Below are positions 37,880-48,900 of a DNA stretch of 64,000 bases, piece after piece (within the stretch, counting starts at the first letter, position 1; every line of letters starts with the position of its first letter). Origin of the DNA: Gammaproteobacteria bacterium (lineage in GTDB: Bacteria; Pseudomonadota; Gammaproteobacteria; Chromatiales; Chromatiaceae). The notes under the pieces were generated by a model. It was not told where the DNA came from. It saw nothing but the letters and a program-made list of their open reading frames with translations, and ran no database searches. The position numbers and the translations under genes were made by a program. The stretch covers positions 1-64,000 of the forward strand of contig JAJRZI010000116.1 in NCBI GenBank assembly GCA_024275295.1, read 5' to 3'.

Positions 37880-39852
37880 ATAAGCTGCTGTAAGCGCTGT
37901 TGTGTAGCCTGCATATCAGGATTAATACTCAATGCTATTTTATAGTGCGCAATTGCTTTTTCTTTCTGTCCAACAAAGGCATAAGAGATACCCAGCCAAT
38001 CATGTGTTGCTGGGTTATTTGGCTCCAGCTCCAATGCCAGCTGAAAATGTTTAATTGCCATCTCAATATCACCCATTTCACCATAAACCCGCGCCAGGTT
38101 AGTGCGTGCTGCAAGATAAAAGGGATTGGCATTGACCGCCCGGGTAAAGTGCTCAATCGCCCTTTTAAAATCGCGCTTTGAGAAATAGACACTGCCTATA
38201 TTATTGTTCACCTCATGGTGATTGGGACTGACAGCCAAGGCACGTCGGTACTGCTTAATGGCCTGATCCAGCTTGCCCTTAATCTGAAACACATTGCCCA
38301 GGTTATTACGCGCCTCAACATGATCTGGGAACCGGGCCAGCACCTCCTGGTAATCTGCCACCGCTTTGTCGTACTCCTGTTTGCCAAAATAGGCCACACC
38401 CCGGTTATTGTAGGCCTCAAACTTATCCGGCTTTATTCTGATCGCCTCACTGAAGTGCTCAATCGCCCGATCAAAATCCCCCGCATTTTTATAGGCCAGC
38501 GCCAGATTGTTATGGGCATAATGCGCATTGGGCGCATACTTCACGGTATGTTCGAATACCGTCATGCTGTTCTTCATATAGCCTACCTGTTTATAGGTAC
38601 AGGTCATCAGCAGCAGGGTCACCATCACACCCGCCACCATCAATGGCTTCTGTCGGCTTTTCCAATTACGGGAGAGGTAGGCAATACCCCACACCACGAT
38701 GATGGCAATACCGATCAACGGCACATAGGTGTAGCGGTCAGCCCTCGCCTGGATACCCACCTGAACCAGACCAATCACCGGCACCAGCACCCCAAGATAT
38801 AGGAACCAACCCACCGGCAAAAAGCGGTGCCGCCTGCCATGCCGCAGCACAAACAGCGTAATGGCTGTCAGCAGTAACAGTGCCAACAGCGGTTGCCAAA
38901 GGGGCAGTTCCCCAGGGTGGGGGCGAAAGATGATCAGTGGATGCGGCCAGAACATATCTGAGAGATAGGCTGTATAGGAGACCAGTGCATTGCCAATGCG
39001 CCCCCAGATGGTGAAGTCCTGCACTGTCTGCACATCACCGATCAAAACAGTGATCAGGGCCGATATGATCGTCAGCACAAAGAAGGGCAACTTTTCTAAA
39101 ACCAATCGTTTGACTGTTATTCTAAGTTCTGAAACAGGTTGTTTCGCATTCTCAAAAGCAATCCGATTGAGCGGCCAATAATCCAGTAGCAACAGCACAA
39201 ATGGCAACGTCACTAGCATCGGTTTTGACATCAACCCCAGAGTAAAAGTCGTCAGAGCCAACAGATACTTGCTCTTCTTTTTATGGGTTACAAAATCAGC
39301 ATAGAACCAGATAGTCAGCATCCAGAAAAAGGTGCTCATCACATCCTTGCGTTCTGACACCCAGGCCACCGACTCCACATGCAGTGGGTGAATGGCAAAC
39401 AACATGGCTACACAGGCGCTACACCAGTGGGCACTGGTCAGCCTTTTCAGTAACAGAAACAGCAGCACCGTATTGAGCAGATGGAATAGCAGATTCGTTA
39501 CATGATGCCCCCCAGAGCTCATACCATATAGCTCACAGTCCAGCATATGCGAGAGCCAGGTCAGCGGATGCCAGTTGGTGGTATGGGTTGTGGTAAAGGC
39601 CCAGCGCAGACCATGCAGGGTCAGACCAGATTGAACCTCAGCATTTTCAGTGATGTGTTGCCCATCATCAAAATTAAGAAAATCATGATCAACAACCTGC
39701 CAATAGACGGATGCTGTACAAATAATCAGTAAAAAACAGGTAGCAAGATTTAACCAAAAATTAGGGGAGGCTAGCACCTTCTGTTTTATTGAAGTTGATG
39801 ATCGTTGTTCCGCCTCTTTTCTCTGTTTTTTGTTGCGTGCTTTTTTCCCCAT
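37873..39852 (-). CDS. TMTC-like polytopic membrane protein with C-terminal TPR repeats (putative GT-C glycosyltransferase)
   Basis: The protein has 659 residues. A basic N-terminus (GKKARNKKQRKEAEQR) precedes about ten TM helices up to residue 410. The first luminal/periplasmic loop has VYWQVVDHDFLNFDDGQHI, whose DD pair resembles the catalytic Asp region of GT-C enzymes, followed by NWHPLTWLSHMLDCELYG and HPLHVESVAWVSERKD, as in the TMTC/O-mannosyltransferase-like family. Residues 430-659 are TPR repeats (HYAHNNLALAYKNAGDFDRA and others). In animals TMTC proteins O-mannosylate cadherin Ig-like domains. Lying on the same strand as and between two giant Ig-like-repeat proteins, this one may glycosylate them; that is inference. 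Confidence 0.85.
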   Translation of the reverse strand: MGKKARNKKQRKEAEQRSSTSIKQKVLASPNFWLNLATCFLLIICTASVYWQVVDHDFLNFDDGQHITENAEVQSGLTLHGLRWAFTTTHTTNWHPLTWLSHMLDCELYGMSSGGHHVTNLLFHLLNTVLLFLLLKRLTSAHWCSACVAMLFAIHPLHVESVAWVSERKDVMSTFFWMLTIWFYADFVTHKKKSKYLLALTTFTLGLMSKPMLVTLPFVLLLLDYWPLNRIAFENAKQPVSELRITVKRLVLEKLPFFVLTIISALITVLIGDVQTVQDFTIWGRIGNALVSYTAYLSDMFWPHPLIIFRPHPGELPLWQPLLALLLLTAITLFVLRHGRRHRFLPVGWFLYLGVLVPVIGLVQVGIQARADRYTYVPLIGIAIIVVWGIAYLSRNWKSRQKPLMVAGVMVTLLLMTCTYKQVGYMKNSMTVFEHTVKYAPNAHYAHNNLALAYKNAGDFDRAIEHFSEAIRIKPDKFEAYNNRGVAYFGKQEYDKAVADYQEVLARFPDHVEARNNLGNVFQIKGKLDQAIKQYRRALAVSPNHHEVNNNIGSVYFSKRDFKRAIEHFTRAVNANPFYLAARTNLARVYGEMGDIEMAIKHFQLALELEPNNPATHDWLGISYAFVGQKEKAIAHYKIALSINPDMQATQQRLQQLIQ

Positions 39853-39904
39853 GGGTTCTATTCTGACGGACTAATCCGCGCTACTCCACCACAACTATTC
39901 CGCA

Positions 39905-42900
39905 TTATGGAAGGTATTTAACTTCCAGGGAGATCTCTGTTATCACCATATCCGTGGCATCCGTATGGTCAACAATGGCAACCAGCGCATTGATCGCTGC
40001 CCAGCTCCAGGCAGCGCCGGTATTTGGATCAGTCGTATAGAGCGCACCTGAATAGGTAGTAAAGGTGGTTGAGCTGGTTGTATGGTTGGCATTATCACTG
40101 ACCGTTGTGGCTCCCGATTTGAGGTCGATATCAAAGTTAATAGTGCCACTGACACTTCTCACTAGCGCCTTAACCTGCACTGACTGAATAGTGCCTGTCA
40201 CAGCCGGGTTGTCCATCTCCAGATAGTAATCATTGGCACTACCATTAGAGCGACCATAGGAGGTAAGGCCATCATTGGTGTCATAGACTGTGGCCGCTGT
40301 GCCACCGACGTAACTGCTGGCAGTGTCACTGGCATTTGCGCCAGAAGGGTGCAGCGTCAAGATGCTGGGGGCAACGGTGGTTATCACACTCGGCACATTG
40401 GAGGAACCGCTGGTATTAGGCACCTCATCCAGGGTTTTTATGGCGAAATAATAGAGTGTCTCTGGATTTAGACCTGTTACTGTAAAGGTCTCGCTGCTGC
40501 CTGCAACCGATGGAGTTGGCTCACCTGCAACTTGGGTGGAGGTACCCCAAGAGGCCGATATCAGCGGCACCGTGTTGTAGCGAATATCATAACTGGTGGC
40601 CGTACCCGTAGCGCCATCATCACCGGGCGCTGTCCAGCTGAGCTGCACGGTTGCATCCGTGACGGTACCGATTGTCAGATCGGTCACCGCGGCAGGCCGC
40701 ACATCTTCAGGCTGATGATTGATCGTGATATAGAGCTCACTGATCCGCATATCATCGAGATCCGTATGATCAACGATTGCCACCAGATCATTGACCTCAG
40801 ACCAAGTCCACGCCAGCCCAGTACTCGGGTTTGTGGTGTAGGTCGTGCCCGCCTTTGTTATATAGCTGGTGGAGGTGTAGCTCAACGCTGCACTGAAATA
40901 CTCTGTGGCATAGGTTTTCAAACCCAGACGGAAGGAGGCATAGTTGAAATCCTCACGCCGCCCTACGGCCTTGACGGTAACTGAATTGATGACACCCGCC
41001 GGTGACGGATCATCCATCTCTGAATAGGAGTCCGTCGTTGCATCGTTGTACCAGCCATATGAGGTGCTGCCATCATTGCTGTCCATCGCCGTTGCCGCCG
41101 TGCCGCCCACATAGGAGATATTGTCGCCCGTTGCGGCAGCCGAGGGGTGGATATTGGTATCCAGTGGCGTTGGTGGCGTGTCGTTAATTACCACATAGAC
41201 CTCAGTGACTCGCATGTCGGTTCGATCCCGGTGATCAACGATAACCATCAGGTTGTTAACAGCATCTGCCGTCCAGGCCGCACCGGTACTAGGGTCGGTG
41301 GCATAGACCTTACCTGCAAAGGTTGCATAGCTTGATGTGCTGAGGCTGTGGTAGGCGTTGTCACTGTCCCGGGTGCCGCCCGACTGGATATCGATATCAA
41401 AGTTGGCCGTACCGGATGAGCCATCACGCCGCGCCACAACGAATACCTGCACAGAGTTGATGGTACCAGCCGTACTGAGATCATCAATATCCAGGTAGTA
41501 ATCATAGCTGGAACCTGTCGAACGGCCATAGGAGGTGCTGCCATCATTGCTGTCCAATGCGGTTGCTGAAGTACCACCAAAATAGCTGATATTGTCTGCA
41601 ATTGCAGTGCCTGATGGGTGCAACACAGCCTTGCCCGTACCTGGCAGCACGATGCCGAAGACCGTCTGCGGATTGGTGCCGGTAACGCCGTTGATGTCGT
41701 TGTAGGTCATGCGCACATCATAGGTCTCACCTGCGGTGAGGCCGGTAATGCTGGTGGTATAGATGCTGGGCACACGCACCGCATTGGTGACCCAGTTGCT
41801 CCAGAGCGTGGGTTCACTCGCCAGCTTGTAGTCCACCGTGTAGCTGTTGTTAAGGTTGCCATCACCCGTGTACGGCATCGTCACATCAATCGAGGTATTG
41901 CTGGCCATAATGGCCGATGCCATCCCTGCCGCAGTGCTGTCACTGGCATCGACATGCTCATCCGCGCCAATATCAACCGCAACGGAGCCATTGCCATCAC
42001 CATCGACCGGACGGTACTGCGCTTCAACATCATCCGCTGGCACATTGGCACCACCACCGATATCAATCAGGGTGGAGATGCTCTTCAGATGATAGTCACC
42101 ACCCGTTGTCGGCGTACCGATAGAGGCCTGGTCAACCAGCACAAACTCTGGGTCGATCGGCGTTGGGTTGGTCGCTCCGCCCGCTGTCCAGCCACCGATA
42201 TCCGAGTAGGTCACCTCTGCCGAGGTCAGCGCACCGTACAGGTCAGCCCCCGTATTACGGGAGGTATTGCCAAAGATGATGGTGTTCTCAACCCTGACCG
42301 TCGTAATCGCATCGGTATAGAGTCCACCGCCATTATTCTGCGCATAGTTACCCGAAATGGTGCAGCTGTAGAGGTTAAGTGTCGCCGTGCTTTTGTTAAA
42401 GATGCCGCCACCATTTTCATAGTCAGCATCACCGCCCACATTACCCGTGATAATGGTATTGGTCAGCGTTGCTGTGGCCGTGCCCGTATTGTAGAGACCA
42501 CCACCAAATCCGGCTGATTTATTACCTTTGATATAGGATCGATTAAGACTCAGGGTGGAGGATTGATTCTCAATACCCGCACCACTTGAGCTGGAACCAA
42601 TATTGCTGATGATCGTCGTATCAACAGCCGTTACCGAGGCACCATTTTGGGTGTAGATACCCACACCGCCCGTGGCGCTATTATTGCTGATCGTGCTCCC
42701 GGTAATATTGGCAATAGATGCGGCCTGGTTGAAATGCAGACCACCGGCTTTTGCGGATGCACTGTTGCTATCAATCGTGCTATCCATCATGGTCAGTGGT
42801 GCGTTACCCATATAGATCGCACCACCATACTGTGCTGAATTATTGCTGATGGTTACGCTATCCAGGATAGCGGGGTTGGTTATCGTTGACAGATAGAGCG

Positions 42901-45900
42901 CGCCACCATAGGCCGCCGCCGTATTTGAACTGAGCGTGCTGTTGCTGATCGACAGTGGCAGTGCAGCGGTAGAGCCCGTCATATAGATGCCCGCACCACG
43001 CGAGCCGCTATGGCCTGTCACGGTACTGCCATCCATCTCCAGCGCAGCCGCCGAGCCACTCAGGAAGATACCCGCACCGAATTTAACGCTCGGTATCACA
43101 TTAGCGGATATCGTCGAATCCTCAATAGCGATCGGTGACGTGCTATAGATGCCACCACCATCTGCATTCGAAGCCGAGTTATTGCTGATGATTGCATTGC
43201 TCAACGTGACCGTTGCTATCGTCCCGGTCAGGTAGAGGCCGCCACCCTGATTCGGTGTGGAGTTATTGGCCAGCGTGCTATTGGTAATATCGACAACACC
43301 ATTAAAACTGGTTAGATTGATGCCCGCCCCAGAGGTGTTGACGGTGTTGTAGCTGATGGTGCTGTTGCTGATGGTCAGATTATAGGGGCCACCGGCGGCT
43401 GTCCGGGCATAGATGCCACCACCAAATTCACCATTGTTGCCACCTCCGGCCGTGGTAGAACCGATACGGCTATCTTCAATGGTAGCACCACCCTGGGCGA
43501 TATGGATGCCCGCACCGATATTGGCATTCCACACATCCACCCGATTACCAGCGATCACGGAGTTCTTGATCGTTGGGTTGGCTCCATTTTCAATGAAGAT
43601 GCCATTCGACAGCGTGCCATCATGTTTCTGATTATCGATGGTAAAGCCATCCAGCGTGGGTACAGGTGTGACCGCTGCGGTAAACTTGACCACCGGCAGG
43701 TTGGTAGCGGTACTTGCCCCCCTGATGGTCACAGAGCCAAAGCCACCATCCGACTTCACATAGACACCGTCATCAAGGGCATCAAATACAATATTTTCAC
43801 TGTAAGGCGAGCCAGAGGCCTTGACCTCAACCATATCACCCGATGCCGCCGCATCAATGGCCGTCTGGATAGTGGTATAGCCGCAGCCGGAGGGACAGAC
43901 TGTATGTACGGTCGGCATGGTGACATTCAGGATGGTTTGCGTACCATTGGTGCCATTAATGCCGTCTGCATCGTTATAGGTCAGTTTGACATCATAGCCC
44001 TCGGCTGCAACCAGGCCGGTAATGGTATCGGTGTAAGGGCTGGTTGCATGCGCCTTCGGATTGGTTCCCCAATTGATCCAGCTGCCCTGTGGCGTGTTGA
44101 TCCGGTACTGGATGGTGTAGGTATTGTTGCCATTACCATCATGGCTGTATGGCATGGAGATATTAATCGAGGGATCACTGCCGGCAACCGCTGTCGCTGT
44201 ATCCGGTGTCGTAGCATAAACTGGCAGGGTGACAGACTCTGTAACAGCCGCCGTGCCCAGTACACCATCAGGATCACTGAAGGTCATCTTGACATCGTAG
44301 GTCTCACCACTGATCAGCCCGGTAATCGTCGGCGTATAGGGGCTGCTTGGGCTGGTCGCAGTGGCCCAGGTAGTCCAGCCATTGGTATCACCCGGTTTCA
44401 CGCCATACTCAACCTTGAGCAGATTATCGCTATCCTGATCACCCGTATAGGCCATGCTGACACTCAGACTGGTACTGCTGGCTGCAGCCACCGAGGTCAC
44501 ACCCGCATTGGTCTTGTACTCTTCAACCTTGAAATACCGGGAGTAGCGCTCTTTTGCCAACTGCTGTGAGGCGGGGGCACCCGTGGCATCATCAACGCCA
44601 TCGGAGAAGGCGAAGCGGTAGTAGATGCGGCCATCACCCGCCTTATAGATCGGTTTGGTGAAGGTAAAATATTCACCATTACTGTAGACGCCATCACGGT
44701 ACTGGGCGGCATCCGGTGTCTCCACCGTCATATTGTTGTACTCATTGGAATCGTAGAAGGTGGAGTCATTCTCATCAATCCAGACCTGGGCAAGTACCGG
44801 TGGGGTATTGTCTGGATCGGTGTACATAATGCGGAAGACGTAGCTGCTGCCCGAGTCTGATACATCGGGGTGTACGCCATCTGCGGTGTAATTGGTATCA
44901 CCCGGCCAGCTCACGGTGGGCACTCGGTTACCCACAAAGACCCTGTTGACCGCTACCGGCAGACCACTGGCAGCAGTGATGCCATCCGAGGCGATGATCC
45001 GGTAGTTGAGATAGCCTCCTCCAGGGCGGGTCAGCACCAGTGACTTGGTATAACGCTCGCCATTGGTATAGTTGCCATCACCGTACTGGCCGCCACCACC
45101 CGCCGCGGTCATCACATATTTTTCGCTGGCCTCAAAGGCATCATCCGCATCCTCATCAATCCACAGCTCGATAATGGCTGGGGCGATACCCTCCGCATCG
45201 GTGTAGTCGACACGGAACTCAAAGCTGGTGCCACCCACGGCATCATCCGGGTTGACACCGTCACTGATGAAGTTGGCCTCACCCGTCCAGGCCAGGGTAG
45301 GCTCCCCACCACCTGTGCCAGAGGCCATGTATTCATAGGCACCAATATCAGGATTTGAACGAAGATTGCCATCCCGATCATTGGCGGGCGCACCGAGGCC
45401 TGCATTGTCAATGGCATCCGAAGGCACCTGAAGGTGGTAATCACCTGTGGCAACATCCACAAAATTGGGATCATTGGCGGAGCTGTAACCGGTCAGCCCA
45501 AATGTGATATTGGCACTGTAGGGGTAGGGCGCATCGTTGAGGATGCCATCACCATCATTCTGAATGACCACATCGGCCAGGGAGACAGCGCCGCCGTTGG
45601 AGAACGCGACATGCCCCGTGCCGCTGGCGGAGTTGTTCCAGATAATGCTGTTGGAGAGGGTGGTCGGCCCATTCTGGTTCCACAGGAGTCCCCCATCACC
45701 GCCATTGGCGGAGTTATAGGCCAGGGTGCTGTTGACAATATCCAGCGTACCACCGTTGGTGGTAAAGGCACCGCCCTTGACTGTCGCTGCATTGCCCGCC
45801 ACCACGCAGTTGGTCAGGGTGCCATTACTGCTGCCATTGCCCAACGCCCAGGCTCCGGCATCCGTACCTGCGATATTGCCGGTGATGGTACAGTCGGTGA

Positions 45901-48900
45901 TGTTGACCGTGGTGCCGTTGCTGTACATGCCGCCACCCGCCGCCGAGGTCGAGTTATCCTTGATAGTGACATTGGTCAGGGTGGCCGGCGCAACCAGGTT
46001 TTGCCAGAAGATGCCTGCACCTGCGGTGGTCGCCGTGTTATTGCGCACCGTCAGATTGGTGAAGGTATAGCTGCCGCCATTGGTGGTGATACCGCCACCT
46101 GAGTTGTTGTAGATCTCGCTATCCAGCAGGGTTACCGTGGTCTGCAACTGGGCACCATAGCCTGCATTGCCATAGATCTTGCTGTTTTTGATGGTGATGC
46201 TGCCACCGTTGGTCACTACACCACGGCCACCACCGCCGGTGAATGAGAGGCCATCAAAGGTGGTGCCGAAGCTGTCTGCGGTAAAGAGCGCATCACCCGT
46301 TCCACCCGCACTGATGAGGGTTGAGTCGGCTCCACAGGTGGAGAGGATGTTCCAGTTGTCGTCACTGTAAGAGAAGCTGACCGCACCATAGGTGCCGGGA
46401 TCGACCAGCAGTGTGGTATTACCAGCCAACGCGGTAATGGCCGCCTGCACCGAGGTGTAGTCACCCCCTGATGCCTTGACCGTCTTGGCGTTGTAGACAT
46501 CAACCGTGCCACCCGTGGTGACCGGATCACCCACCGCATTGTCAGCGGCGATGCCATCGGTGGCATGAAATTCATAGGCAATGCCGGTATTGGGCGTTGT
46601 AATCGAGACAGCACCACTGCTGTAGAGTTTGCCGCCACCGGCGGTTGTGCAGTCAACATCGCCCGCATCCACCGCAGTGAGGTTGATCTTTTCAGAGATG
46701 GCATAGGCACTGTCATTATTCTTGTCCACCCAAACCTGGATATCAGCCGCCGCACCACCGGTGGCACACTGGCCATCATCATCGGTGTAGTTGACGCGGA
46801 ATTCAAAGGTGGCGCTGCTGGCTCCCCTGGGTGGTGTTACCCCAGCGGTGCGGCAACTCTCGGTAATCCACGCCAGCACCGGCACGGTGTTGGCATCCGC
46901 AGCCACGGTGACGGTGCTGTTACTGGTTGCTGGCGCACCGGTTGCCGCATCCGTACCATCGGAGGCATAGAATTTGTAGTTGTGTGAACCCGCGGCGGAG
47001 AGGGTGGTCGTGTAGTAATAGAGCTTGCCACCACCCGCCGTGGTGCAGTTGGTATCACCTGCACTCACCTCGGTCATGTTGAATTTTTCGCCCGCCTCAT
47101 AGCCGTTGTCATTGGCATCGATCCAGACCTGGATATTGATTGAACCACTGGCCGGACAGCTATCGCCGTCATCATCAATATATGTGACCCGGAAGCTGTA
47201 GCTGCCACCGTTGGCGCCGTTATCGGGGTGTACGCCATCACTGCTGTAATCTACCGACTCTGCCGTCCACTCCAGGGTAGGTGGGGCATTCTGGATCTGC
47301 AGGGTGCTATCGAGGGTGGGGGCACCGCTGGCAGCGCCGTCCAGATCTGCGGCGCTGAACTTGTATTTGATGATATTGTCACCCGCCTTGCTCAGGGTGA
47401 TATTGGTTGCATAGTCCACACCCAGGACATAAGGTGCTGATTCAACGGCCACCGGCTGCAAGGCATGTTTTTCCGCAGGATCTTCATAGGTGCCATTATC
47501 ATTTGCATCCAGCCACAGATAGATAGCGGTGGGGGCATCGTTGTCATAGTCCAGGTACTCAACCTGGAACTTGAATAGGCTGCCCGCCGCCGCCGCATCC
47601 GGGCTGACACCATCATTCTCAAACTCGGAGATACCCGCCCAATTTAATAACGGTGTCTGATCCGTCGCCTGAAAGGGGGTGCGGGAAATCTCTCGCCAAT
47701 TGCCTGCACCGTGGCACTGAGCCGCACAGTAGGGGTCAACACTGTTACTGATCAGGATGGATTCATTACTGGCAGCCAGGGTGACATTGCTCGGATTGGG
47801 TGTGCCCGGCGGGTTGGGGAGCGGGCCAAAGGCGGTATTCCAGAACCAGAGGCGGATCGGGGTGTAACCCACCAGTTCACCCGTGCGGATCATGGAGTGG
47901 TTTTTGGTGCCATGGGGATTGTGGCAGGTGATACAGGTCAGGCGGCTATTAAAGGTGGCTCCCCAGTCCGCCTTTATCAGGTTGGGAATATGGCTGAGAT
48001 GTTTGTAGTGCAGACTGCCGCCCGCCGCCAGGTCATAAAAATTCGAATTGGTGGCCGCCGGATCGGTAAAGGCGGTGGTGATGTCACCATGACAGCCAGA
48101 ACGCAGACAGAGCAGGAAGTCCGTGGTCTGCACCCCACCGCCAATACGTGGCATCTTCAAGGGAGCTGAACCGGCAAAGAATCGCATTCGATAGCTTGTG
48201 CCGTACTCATTCGAGTCGCAGCCATCGCTGCAATCAAAGGTTCGGGCATTTCCGTCAATATGCAGCTTTATACTTTGGTGACAATAGGTGCAGCTCTTAT
48301 CCGGCCCAGGCTTGATGCCACCGGTGGCGGGAAGGGTCGTGCTGCTGGGCGTGCCATGGCCGGTCTTATAAAACCCCCAGCCAACACCATAGTTAAACAC
48401 CTCCTTCTCATTGCCGATCACCTTGGGTGCGGTAACATCAATTCCCCGGTCAGCAATAACGATATGTGAGGGATCACTGTCATGACAACCGGCACACCAC
48501 TTCTCTTTGCCTGGCTTGAAATTGTAGTCGGCATCATAGATACCCTCTGAGTGCCAGTTGTCCTTGGCCCCCACCGAGCCATCCACCGAATTCACCCCGT
48601 TATAGTCCCCACCAGGACTATGGCAGCCAGCGCAGACACTGGTTTCGGCCAGACTGATCTTGCCATCCCCATTGGTGTCATCAGCCGCATAGGCGCCATC
48701 CTTTCTGAAGGTCGGCATGTTGTCGGTATCATGGCAGCTGCTGCAGTAGATGCCGGGGCCGCGCAGGTCATCATCACCCGCCCCGGCCGGTTTGGTGGTC
48801 TCCCAGTTGGCGCCATTGGTGGTCCAGCTCTCAGTATGCGTGGTGTGTGGGATGACTGAACCAAAGCCCCTGCTGGTTTTGGTACTGCCATTGGGAAAAT

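Noticed and set aside
42200-47100. Repeated short motifs in giant protein B resembling a CRISPR or tandem-repeat array
   Set aside because: The repeats are protein-level beta-helix rungs with variable DNA and no constant repeat-spacer lengths.
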